From an uncultured SAR92 cluster bacterium (GTDB lineage: Bacteria > Pseudomonadota > Gammaproteobacteria > Pseudomonadales > Porticoccaceae): DNA of 49,320 nucleotides. Every line of letters starts with the position of its first letter. Position 1 is the first letter of the stretch. This document shows, in pieces, positions 36,031-43,967 of the stretch. The notes under the pieces are model-generated. The model was not told where the DNA came from. It saw only the letters and a program-made list of their open reading frames with translations, and did no database searches. The position numbers and the translations under genes are program-made. The stretch lies in the NCBI GenBank assembly GCA_902527245.1, contig CABZOI010000014.1, positions 1 through 49,320 on the forward strand. Direction: 5' to 3'.

Positions 36031-37152
36031 TTAACCCTCTAACTGCAAAGAAACAACATATCCATGATCTTTCAGAAGCTTGATGCGCTTCGCTTCTTCC
36101 AAGTCAGACTTGACCATCTCAGCACACATTTCGTGTACAGAAAATTCGGGCTCCCAGCCTAATTTCGCTTTAGCACTCGAAGGATCACCCAATAAGGTCT
36201 CCACCTCTGCTGGTCTGAAATATCTCGGGTCAACTCTAACGATAACGTCACCCACTTTTATTCCCGGAGCTTTATCGCCAGAAATTTTAGCAACTATTCC
36301 TTCTTCTTGATCTCCAGACCCTTTGAAAATGAGCTCAACACCTAATTCTTCTGCAGACCATTGAATAAACTGACGAACGGAATACTGGACACCTGTGGCA
36401 ATAACAAAATCCTCTGGCTCATCCTGCTGAAGCATCATCCATTGCATTCTTACGTAGTCTTTTGCATGCCCCCAATCACGCAGGGCATCCATATTCCCTA
36501 AATAAAGACAGCTTTCTAAACCCTGTGCAATATTACATAGACCACGTGTGATTTTTCGAGTAACAAATGTTTCCCCTCGGCGAGGTGATTCATGATTAAA
36601 CAAAATTCCATTACAAGCGTACATACCATACGATTCACGATAATTCACCGTTATCCAATAGGCGTAGAGCTTTGCTACAGCATAGGGTGAGCGAGGATAA
36701 AATGGAGTGGTTTCTTTTTGGGGCGTTTCTTGAACCAAGCCATAAAGCTCAGAGGTTGAGGCTTGATAGAATTTCGTTTTCTTTTCCAAACCTAAAAATC
36801 GAATAGCCTCTAAAAGACGCAAAGTACCTATTGCATCAACATCGGCTGTGTATTCTGGAGCCTCAAAGCTTACTGCCACATGCGACTGAGCGCCAAGATT
36901 ATATACCTCGTCGGGCTGAACCTCTGACAAAATTCGAGTCAAATTAGACGAATCAGTAAGATCTCCGTAATGAAGAACAAAGTTCTGGCTATCAGAATGT
37001 GGATCTTCATAAATATGATCAATTCGCTGAGTGTTTAGAGAGGATGCACGGCGCTTGATTCCATGAATCTCATAGCCCTTCTCTAAGAGAAACTCAGTTA
37101 AGTACGAACCATCTTGGCCAGTTACACCCGTAATTAATGCCTTTTTTTTCAT
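36031..37152 (-). CDS. gmd: GDP-mannose 4,6-dehydratase
   Basis: Makes GDP-4-keto-6-deoxymannose from GDP-mannose. [19 protein letters not shown] is the NADP-binding motif; [63 protein letters not shown] and [16 protein letters not shown] follow. The C-terminal third contains a segment [20 protein letters not shown] before [11 protein letters not shown]. It is part of the manC-gmd-fcl set and probably shares a transcript with it. Confidence 0.97.
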   Translation of the reverse strand: MKKKALITGVTGQDGSYLTEFLLEKGYEIHGIKRRASSLNTQRIDHIYEDPHSDSQNFVLHYGDLTDSSNLTRILSEVQPDEVYNLGAQSHVAVSFEAPEYTADVDAIGTLRLLEAIRFLGLEKKTKFYQASTSELYGLVQETPQKETTPFYPRSPYAVAKLYAYWITVNYRESYGMYACNGILFNHESPRRGETFVTRKITRGLCNIAQGLESCLYLGNMDALRDWGHAKDYVRMQWMMLQQDEPEDFVIATGVQYSVRQFIQWSAEELGVELIFKGSGDQEEGIVAKISGDKAPGIKVGDVIVRVDPRYFRPAEVETLLGDPSSAKAKLGWEPEFSVHEMCAEMVKSDLEEAKRIKLLKDHGYVVSLQLEG

Positions 37153-37214
37153 AATTTATGCACTCATTTCTTTTATCGGAAAGGAATTTTTTACAAATTT
37201 TCTTTTTGTTCAAA

Positions 37215-38618
37215 TCAGTTAGTTACTCTTCCGTACACATCATCGAATCGAACAATGTCATCTTCGCCAAGGTAAGTTCCAACCTGCACTTCGATCAACT
37301 CTAAAGGGACATCCCCAACATTCTCCAAAGCATGAACGACTTCTTTACCATGGTATGTAGATTCATTAACGCTAAGATCATGAGACTTTTCACCATAATG
37401 CACTCTAGCCCGACCTGCCACTACAACCCAGTGCTCTGATCTGTGGTAATGCATCTGCACACTTAGCTTAGCCCCTGGATTAACGGTTAACCGTTTGACC
37501 TGATAATTATCGCCGGTATCAATAGAGTCATATTTGCCCCAAGGGCGATATACCTCGCGATGAAGTTCCCATTCGCTACGTTCATCAGACTTTAATTGTT
37601 GAGCAACGACTTTTACATCCTGAACACTTTCTTTGTGAGCCACAACAAGCACATCTTTTGTTGACACAATAACCAAGTCATTTACACCAATCGCGGCGAC
37701 TAACTTCCCATCAGTTCTTATATAGGAATTACGTGATTCATGAAGTGTTACATCGCCGTATGTAGCGTTACCACTGCCGTCTTTTTCACTAACATCCCAT
37801 AGTGATGACCAGGATCCTATGTCGCTCCAATCCGCATCCATGGGAACAACAACCGCGTCATCTGTTTTTTCCATCACGGCATAGTCAATAGAATCACTTG
37901 GGCATGCACCGAATGCCGCTTCATTGACCCTTAAAAAATCATTATCTTTTGAGGTAGCCTCCATTGATAACTGACAAGCCTCATAAATATCTAGGCGATG
38001 CTTTTTAAGCTCTTTTAGGTAACGGCTAGCCTTAAACAGAAACATACCACTATTCCAGAGGTAGTTACCTGATTCAAGGTACTCTTTTGCAACTTCAATA
38101 GAGGGTTTCTCGACAAACGCATCGACAGCAAACCCTGAACCCTGAGATTCACCCTTCTTTATATAGCCATAACCGGTGTGCGGCTCGTGAGCAACGATAC
38201 CAAAGGTGACGAGCTTGCCAGCTTCTGCTAGGGGGATTGCATCAATTACAGTCTTGGTGAATGCCGCCTCATCTTGAATCACATGATCAGCCGCTAAAAC
38301 CAACAACAAAGGGTCCTCACCCTCTGGCGATGACAGTGCGGCAAGTGCAATTGCCGGCGCTGTATTACGGCCCACAGGCTCTAAAATAATTGAGCCTAAC
38401 TTATCAATCTCACGAAGCTGCTCTGCCACAAAGAAGCGGTGTTCCTCATTACAAATTGTGACTGAGGATTGGATATTCAAGCCATCAAGCCGCTTAAACG
38501 TAGCCTGCAGCATGGTATCCTCACCGTCCAATGCCAAGAATTGTTTTGGGTGCGCGGCTCGAGATAAAGGCCACAGGCGCGTGCCTGAACCACCCGCCAT
38601 AACGATAGCTTTAATCAT
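37215..38618 (-). CDS. manC: Mannose-1-phosphate guanylyltransferase / mannose-6-phosphate isomerase
   Basis: A bifunctional enzyme giving GDP-mannose. The N-terminal domain has [20 protein letters not shown] and LVLAADHVI and the FVEKPS lysine motif. The C-terminal type II isomerase cupin has [35 protein letters not shown] and VEVQVG. Length (467 aa) is standard. The ATG at 38618 overlaps the end of the frame-corrected mannosyl hydrolase gene by 8 bases and has no clear ribosome site, which suggests translational coupling. No manB (phosphomannomutase) gene lies nearby. Confidence 0.97.
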   Translation of the reverse strand: MIKAIVMAGGSGTRLWPLSRAAHPKQFLALDGEDTMLQATFKRLDGLNIQSSVTICNEEHRFFVAEQLREIDKLGSIILEPVGRNTAPAIALAALSSPEGEDPLLLVLAADHVIQDEAAFTKTVIDAIPLAEAGKLVTFGIVAHEPHTGYGYIKKGESQGSGFAVDAFVEKPSIEVAKEYLESGNYLWNSGMFLFKASRYLKELKKHRLDIYEACQLSMEATSKDNDFLRVNEAAFGACPSDSIDYAVMEKTDDAVVVPMDADWSDIGSWSSLWDVSEKDGSGNATYGDVTLHESRNSYIRTDGKLVAAIGVNDLVIVSTKDVLVVAHKESVQDVKVVAQQLKSDERSEWELHREVYRPWGKYDSIDTGDNYQVKRLTVNPGAKLSVQMHYHRSEHWVVVAGRARVHYGEKSHDLSVNESTYHGKEVVHALENVGDVPLELIEVQVGTYLGEDDIVRFDDVYGRVTN

Positions 38619-39142
38619 GTCTATTGTCCATATTATTTAATAACCAACTCGTATAGTTTCGCACATACAGGTGAAATTTTTCATCTTTAGACACCACTGC
38701 TAGATCAAGCCACTCAAACCTACCATGCTGATCGTCTGAGGTTATTTGAGGTCTAGATTTAATTTGCATAGTGGGCCAGGTTCAGATAATGAGTTGAGGT
38801 GTTTTGATCAAGGGCACTGATGTTATAAAAATGATCCCAGATTCCCATTAAAATAAAATGCTCCACCACGATGCTACTTAACCTTAACTCCGCTTCGGCA
38901 ACCCTAAGCAGTGCATCCTGCCAGGTTTCATTTTTACGGATTCGTCCGCCTGACGTAAACCACTCACCCTTGAGGGGATCATTGTTGCGCTTGCCTAACA
39001 ATACTTGATCATCACACACTAAGCAGAGGTCTATTGAGACCCGCGGAGTATTTTCCACAACTGTCTCGAATGTGAGCACATCTAACAGTGAATCTTTTTT
39101 TATTTCTAATAGCCGATAATAGCCTTTATCAAGTCCTACCAA
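38611..39142 (-). pseudogene. gmm: GDP-mannose mannosyl hydrolase (Nudix), frameshifted near 38770
   Basis: The Nudix region is clear: VSIDLCLVCDDQVLLGKRNN, GEWFTSGGRIRKNETWQDAL and LRVAEAEL. As in known GDP-mannose mannosyl hydrolases, the usual REUXEE glutamates are not conserved. THYLNLAHYAN then meets a TAA at 38759-38761. Shifting one base at about 38770 opens MQIKSRPQITSDDQHGRFEW, LDLAVVSKDEKFHLYVRNY and a stop at 38611-38613. This is the family's missing C-terminus, including the counterpart of DEQH...RW. The joined protein is about 176 aa. It starts with TTG at 39142, overlapping the galU stop, though an internal start is possible. An extra T is the simplest cause: a real mutation or a sequencing error. 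Confidence 0.8.
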
Positions 39143-40032
39143 CCGCTCATTTCAAATAGCCTCTTAATCTCTTCACGTGTCTCAGGATCTCTCATACCCA
39201 CCGCCAAATTCGCGCTCAAAAAACCCTGCTTATTTCCGCAGTCATGGATCTCGGCATCAGTCTCCAAAGAGTTTAATCCATCAGTCTTTAGGAGCTCATC
39301 CAATGCATCGGTCAGCTGTATCTCACCACCCACTCCTGCCTTGGTTTTCTCAAGAAGATCTAAAACCCTCGATGGCAGAACATAGCGACCCAAGACCGCC
39401 AGGTTTGATGGGACCTCTTTTGGGGCTGGCTTCTCAACTAACCCCTTGAGAGCAACGCTGTCAAAAGGCTTACTGGTCTCTCCACCCAAGTCAGCCACGC
39501 CATAGTTCTCAATCATATCAGAATCAACACGCTCAACCATGACCTGACCAACCTCGGTCTTGTTCCATGCCTCAACCAGCTGGGTAAAGCTGTAGTTTCG
39601 ATCACGTGACTCATTATCAAGGACCAGGACGTCTGGGAGAAGAACCGCGAAAGGCTCATTATTTAACAAATTCTTGGCACAGAGCACCGCGTGTCCCAGC
39701 CCCAGAGCATCTGCTTGTCTAATAGAGGTGACCTTTACATGGTTTGGGATGATATTCTTGACCGTCCCAAGAATCGTTTCCTTACCCTTCTTCTCAAGCC
39801 TATGCTCGAGCTCATAGTGTGCATCAAAGTGATTCTCGATCGCTTCTTTTCCACTTCGTGTGACCAAAATAATTTCGGTGACACCACCCGCGATGGCCTC
39901 CTTGACTACGTGCTCGATAATGGGACGGTCATACACAGGCAGTAATTCCTTAGGGATAGCCTTGGTGGCTGGGAGCATTCTTGTTCCAAGACCCGCAACA
40001 GGGATCACGGCCTTTTTAATTTTAGCAGACAT
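39136..40032 (-). CDS. galU: UTP-glucose-1-phosphate uridylyltransferase
   Basis: Makes UDP-glucose. KAVIPVAGLGTRMLPATKAIP is the nucleotide-binding signature, then LLPVYDRPIIEHVVKEAI, LVTRSGKEAIENHFD, AVLLPDVLVL, LVEKPAPKE and GEIQLTDALDELL. Length (298 aa) is typical for bacterial GalU. It lies between the PfkB gene and the mannosyl hydrolase remnant on the same strand. This part of the locus looks richer in G+C than the sugar-specific genes downstream, as often seen for conserved flanks of variable glycan loci. Confidence 0.97.
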   Translation of the reverse strand: MSAKIKKAVIPVAGLGTRMLPATKAIPKELLPVYDRPIIEHVVKEAIAGGVTEIILVTRSGKEAIENHFDAHYELEHRLEKKGKETILGTVKNIIPNHVKVTSIRQADALGLGHAVLCAKNLLNNEPFAVLLPDVLVLDNESRDRNYSFTQLVEAWNKTEVGQVMVERVDSDMIENYGVADLGGETSKPFDSVALKGLVEKPAPKEVPSNLAVLGRYVLPSRVLDLLEKTKAGVGGEIQLTDALDELLKTDGLNSLETDAEIHDCGNKQGFLSANLAVGMRDPETREEIKRLFEMSGW

Positions 40033-40068
40033 ATTTTACGACCCTATTTTCTGAATCATTGAAAATAC

Positions 40069-41064
40069 CTATATGCCAAATTTTGCTTTTATCGCACCGA
40101 ACTCTTCCGGATCTAACCTTGGTCCAAACTTGGCAACGACTCGTGAGGCGCAGTCATTGGCAAGCTTTGCTGCCCAGTCATAGCCCTTGCGCGAAGTGAT
40201 GGCGTACAAGAAGGCGCCTGCGAATGTGTCTCCAGCACCGTTGGTATCAATAGCCTTTGCAAGAACCCCCTTAGATCTGCATAACAACTCACCGTCAAAG
40301 GTAATCGCACCATTGGCCCCGTCAGTAATGGCAAAGCTCTTTGTAATCACCTTAAGTTTTTCTGCAGCAGAGTTTAAGTTATCGGTTCCAGTGAATGCCA
40401 GAGCCTCGCCCTTATTACAAAAGACAAGGTCCACGCCACTACCTATGACATCACGAAGTGCATCACCAAAGACATCCACTACAAACGGATCTGACAGGCT
40501 TATCGCGATCTTGACACCCTGCTCTTTGGCATATTCAACAGCATCCTTAACGGCTTTGGTTCTTGCCTCATCAGTCACGAGGTAGCCCTCAATATAGAAC
40601 CACGTAGAATTTTTGAGCGCGTCTCTATCTATCTCTTTGGAGGACAAAGTATCACTCGCGCCCAAAAAAGTGTTCATCGTGCGCTCAGCATCTTTGGTCA
40701 CCATGACAAGGCACTTACCCGTGGTACCGGGATCCTGGTCTGCTGAATGAAAGTCCACCCCTGCCCTGTTAAGATCACTGACAAACAAATCACCGTCGGC
40801 ATCATCTGCAACTTTGCCACTAAAGAATACTTTTGAACCAAGGCTTGATGCTGCAACCACTGAGTTACAGACCGATCCACCGCACTTTTTAATCAATGTT
40901 AGATCCTCAGAAATAAGGGCGTCCAGTAACTCCCTCTGTCGGGACTCATCAACCAAAGTCATGACTCCCTTGTCTATTTTTGCATGAGCTAAGAACTTAT
41001 CAGATACCTTAACCTCAGTATCAACAAGCGCTCCTCCAATGCCATAAATATCATATCTTGCCAT
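40069..41064 (-). CDS. PfkB-family carbohydrate kinase (adenosine kinase-like)
   Basis: A 331-aa ribokinase-fold protein. KKCGGSVCNSVVAASSLGSK and GKVADDADGDLF are the N-terminal PfkB region, and DTNGAGDTFAGAFLYAI is PfkB signature 2 with the catalytic Asp. Residues GGALVDTEVKVSD and AERTMNTFLGASDTL match proteobacterial proteins usually named adenosine kinase. The substrate is not certain; a nucleoside or sugar is possible. It sits between the regulator and galU on the same strand. Confidence 0.88.
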   Translation of the reverse strand: MARYDIYGIGGALVDTEVKVSDKFLAHAKIDKGVMTLVDESRQRELLDALISEDLTLIKKCGGSVCNSVVAASSLGSKVFFSGKVADDADGDLFVSDLNRAGVDFHSADQDPGTTGKCLVMVTKDAERTMNTFLGASDTLSSKEIDRDALKNSTWFYIEGYLVTDEARTKAVKDAVEYAKEQGVKIAISLSDPFVVDVFGDALRDVIGSGVDLVFCNKGEALAFTGTDNLNSAAEKLKVITKSFAITDGANGAITFDGELLCRSKGVLAKAIDTNGAGDTFAGAFLYAITSRKGYDWAAKLANDCASRVVAKFGPRLDPEEFGAIKAKFGI

Positions 41065-41099
41065 TTAAACGCCCAGTGTTTGTTTTATGCTTGTAAATC

Positions 41100-41441
41100 T
41101 TATCGCTGCTGTAAGTCTTGCTGTAGCTGGACCTCTCTCTGCAAGCGGGCTATCTCTAACTGAAGATCGCTGTGCTCTCGTTGTTTTCTCTTTAAAAATC
41201 GAAGCGTAATAGCAGCCTTCTCAGCAACTCCCGTCGGGGTCAGAAGATAGGCATAGCCCCACTTATTGTCTGACCTTTGGAAGTTATCCAGCTTGACCCA
41301 TCCCACATCAATCAGGGACTTTAATACGTAGTTTGTCTTGCCAAGGCTTACGCCCAGCGCCTCAGACAACTGTCTCTGTGTCAGGTCGGGTTTCTGTTCA
41401 AGGATCTTGAGAGCACGATATTCTAGTTCTTGGTTTATCAT
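41100..41441 (-). CDS. MarR-family EPS-associated transcriptional regulator
   Basis: A 113-aa protein with a winged helix-turn-helix (LTQRQLSEALGVSLGKTNYVLKSLI), a wing (WVKLDNFQRSDNKWGYAYLL) and a C-terminal charged coiled coil from about residue 80 (LKRKQREHSDLQLEIARLQR). This matches the small MarR-type regulators found in exopolysaccharide loci. It is the first gene after a 285-base leader holding an ops-like element, so it probably heads a transcript and may regulate it. The ribosome site before the ATG at 41441 is weak. Confidence 0.87.
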   Translation of the reverse strand: MINQELEYRALKILEQKPDLTQRQLSEALGVSLGKTNYVLKSLIDVGWVKLDNFQRSDNKWGYAYLLTPTGVAEKAAITLRFLKRKQREHSDLQLEIARLQREVQLQQDLQQR

Positions 41442-41475
41442 AATCAGCGAGACGTATTGGTTTAACTAATCAGGC

Positions 41476-41486
41476 AGGCTACCGCA
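41476..41486 (-). promoter_or_regulatory. ops-like element in the leader before the EPS MarR gene
   Basis: On the minus strand the string TGCGGTAGCCT matches the ops consensus GGCGGTAGCNT at all but the first base. The ops element is the site where RNA polymerase pauses and RfaH/NusG-type factors are recruited in long surface-polysaccharide operons. It lies 35 bases before the start of the MarR gene, at the beginning of a very long co-directional gene run. A TTGACA (41498-41493) just upstream has no matching -10. No RfaH gene is in the window. Confidence 0.4.
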
Positions 41487-41726
41487 GGGTTTTGTCAACA
41501 AAGACGAACCCTCTGCCTATCTATACGAACACACGAATGTCTAGCTGCGTTCACGTTGTGAACAATACCAGTTTTTTCGAGTTTTGCAAGGTTTAAGCTG
41601 CTCTGACATCCATTGACAATCAATGATCAAGATTCCACTTTAGAATTAAAGCCCAGGTTAAATGTCCATAACAAATGTGTCACTATCATTTCCACTCGAA
41701 AAGTTATCAATCAATTCGTCTTGGGT

Positions 41727-42854
41727 CTATTGTTCTGGAAGGTGCTGACTAATAGACCGGCCAAGACCTGTAACAACAAAAGCAAAAAGGTAAAAACTGC
41801 ACTGAGCTACGAACACCCAGGCCCATTTGTTGCTCGTGACAGACCACCAAGCCTCAATATATCCTAACAGTGCTAGACCTGATGAGCAGGAAACGATTAG
41901 AACACCAGTCATGGAGTTTGCCAGTGTTTTTGATCTAAACCAACCTTGGCAATGGAAATAAACTCGGTTATGGAGATGGTCATTGTCCGGCAAAAGGATA
42001 GACCTTCCCGAAATTCGCCTACGTGCGACTGTAACCAGTATGTCGATACAAGGATAGGCGAAAAGCACCGCCAAAAATGCTGCCGAGAATACACCAGCGC
42101 TGTGCAAGAACAGCCCATTCAAAGCGACCATCGAGCCCAAGCCATATGCACCCGCATCACCGAGAAATAAACGACCAGAAATGACATTAAAAATAGTGAA
42201 GAGTCCACAGGTTGCCATGAATATCGCATATGTAAACGAACCTACTTCCATATAAAACACTGCAAGGGCTGCTGTTATAATTCCGGGAATCAACCCATTA
42301 GCACCATCCGCCATATTCACGGCGTTCACAAACCCAACACAAAATACTAACGTGAGTATCCATGCGGTAATTGCATTATCAAGCAAGAAATCTAGACCCA
42401 CTACGCCCATTCTTTGTGGTATCAATGTCGGTATCAATAGTAAGCACACACCAAATATCAAGGAACTAGCTATCAATCTTATCTTTGGGCTTAAGAGGTT
42501 ACTTTTCAAATCATCCATCAAACCAATACCCATGCAAGAGAATATCGACAACCAAAGAACATTGGATACAGTTGAAAGCGGACTGAGCTCAATAATTCCC
42601 GAAAAAACTCCAAAAAGATACAGCGCCAATGCTGACCCAAAGATTGCTGCACCCCCAAGTCGAGAGGCGCCAATCTTGCTGATTCCATGTTTGTTACCGG
42701 ACTCAATTGCATAGGACTGAGAAGTAATCCACTGCAGGAAAAGCGTCATCAACAGCCCGGGTAAACCAAATAGCAGAGTTGCGATGACCATCATGATCGA
42801 CAGCTTCGTAAGATCCCTGCCCGAAAACTTAAAAGACTTGTCAAGCATCAGCAT
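41727..42854 (-). CDS. WecA/MraY-type undecaprenyl-phosphate sugar-1-phosphate transferase
   Basis: A 375-aa polytopic phosphoglycosyltransferase with about ten to eleven helices. Cytoplasmic-loop motifs are MGIGLMDDLKSNLLSPKIRL, FVNAVNMADGANGLIPG, SGRLFLGDAGAYGLG and the HxxH region DNDHLHNRVYFH, all typical of WecA-like enzymes. It probably starts a lipid-linked unit with GlcNAc-1-P or a similar sugar-phosphate. The locus has two further, PglC-type, initiating enzymes. The ATG at 42854 has AGGAA 5 bases upstream. Confidence 0.9.
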   Translation of the reverse strand: MLMLDKSFKFSGRDLTKLSIMMVIATLLFGLPGLLMTLFLQWITSQSYAIESGNKHGISKIGASRLGGAAIFGSALALYLFGVFSGIIELSPLSTVSNVLWLSIFSCMGIGLMDDLKSNLLSPKIRLIASSLIFGVCLLLIPTLIPQRMGVVGLDFLLDNAITAWILTLVFCVGFVNAVNMADGANGLIPGIITAALAVFYMEVGSFTYAIFMATCGLFTIFNVISGRLFLGDAGAYGLGSMVALNGLFLHSAGVFSAAFLAVLFAYPCIDILVTVARRRISGRSILLPDNDHLHNRVYFHCQGWFRSKTLANSMTGVLIVSCSSGLALLGYIEAWWSVTSNKWAWVFVAQCSFYLFAFVVTGLGRSISQHLPEQ

Positions 42855-42959
42855 TGATTCCTTTTAACTATTAACTGCTCCATTTATTAAGACCTCGCAA
42901 GCCAATATCCCTCAAACTCAGACTGCACGCCAAAACGCTATCGCCTGCAACCAAACCAA

Positions 42960-43898
42960 CTAGTTTTTGTTAGAGCCTCTGGCGTAGTGGCCAACAAGGA
43001 CTAACAGCATCGACAACATCCCACCAAGCAGCGTTCCCAGGATACAGATCAGCGCCCTCTTGGGCTGAGATTTTTCCTCTGGGATCATACTCGGGCTGAC
43101 AGCGACAAAGGCATAATCTGGACTTGCCTCGGCCACCATCTTGTTCTTGGTCTGCTCCTCAATAATAGTATAGAACACCTCTCTCATCTCGGCGATGGAG
43201 GTCTTATCAATTTGAGCCTCTAGGTAATCTATGTTGTTAGACACCTTAGCCACCTGACGAGACTGCATGTGCTCGTTAATGGCAGAAACATACATATCCA
43301 GCCACTCTTTTGCCAAATTGGGAGAATAGTACTCGATTGATACAGACACGAGTCCTGACTTTTTGTTCTCTGACACCGAGAGCATGCGTGAAAACGTTTT
43401 GAATAGCTGCCAGCTCGTTGGAGGCGCTATATTCCCACTTGAGTCCTCGGTGAGCCACTGATTATTTTCACGATCGTAGGCATCGTGATTAATGTATAGC
43501 TCACCAGAACTCTTACTCCAGCCCTCTGCCGCGTAGACCTCAACCTCAAGATTATTGTCGGTAATAAACGTTTCAACAAAGCTCCAGGACTTCATGATCT
43601 CCTGAGCGATCTGTGACTCACTCCTCTGCCCACCTCCGATATTAACCCCAGCAAGGGATGCAAGACCCCCCAACTGACCCAAGGCGCTCGACAGGCCACC
43701 ACCATCGGACTGGGCTGGTGCCAAAAGAGCCGTTGCCTTGTACTGATTGGGTATTGAAAGAGCATAGAACACCGAGCTCACAGCAAAGATAACCGTGATA
43801 ACAATAATCTTGATCTTGCCAATCCAAAGAACACCGAACAGCTCCCTAAGGTCTATCTCATCGTCATACTCGTTGGTACTTACAGTGTTAGTATCCAA
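42960..43898 (-). CDS. wzz: Chain-length determinant protein (Wzz)
   Basis: A 312-aa polysaccharide co-polymerase. The first helix is IKIIVITVIFAVSSVFYAL (about 30-48), followed by NQYKATALLAPAQSDGGG, a periplasmic coiled region and a Pro-rich segment before the second helix ALICILGTLLGGMLSMLLVL (about 284-303). It sets glycan chain length with Wzy. It has no C-terminal tyrosine-kinase domain and no separate Wzc kinase is seen in the window. The start is TTG at 43898, preceded by AAAGGAAA. Confidence 0.92.
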   Translation of the reverse strand: MDTNTVSTNEYDDEIDLRELFGVLWIGKIKIIVITVIFAVSSVFYALSIPNQYKATALLAPAQSDGGGLSSALGQLGGLASLAGVNIGGGQRSESQIAQEIMKSWSFVETFITDNNLEVEVYAAEGWSKSSGELYINHDAYDRENNQWLTEDSSGNIAPPTSWQLFKTFSRMLSVSENKKSGLVSVSIEYYSPNLAKEWLDMYVSAINEHMQSRQVAKVSNNIDYLEAQIDKTSIAEMREVFYTIIEEQTKNKMVAEASPDYAFVAVSPSMIPEEKSQPKRALICILGTLLGGMLSMLLVLVGHYARGSNKN

Positions 43899-43967
43899 GC
43901 TTATTTCCTTTTATCCTTTGCTTTTTTAACCTTATTATTAGCCACTAGCGATAACGATTAAGTAATA

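Noticed and set aside
38755-38775. Programmed ribosomal frameshift as explanation of the split mannosyl hydrolase
   Set aside because: No slippery heptamer or strong hairpin is visible at the junction, and the family is not known for it.
40187-40585. Plus-strand frame of 132 codons opposite the PfkB kinase gene
   Set aside because: Antisense shadow of a conserved kinase gene; composition follows the opposite strand.
41493-41498. TTGACA on the minus strand as a promoter for the MarR gene
   Set aside because: The hexamer 17 bases downstream (GCCTGA) is not a -10 box, and no other good spacing was found.
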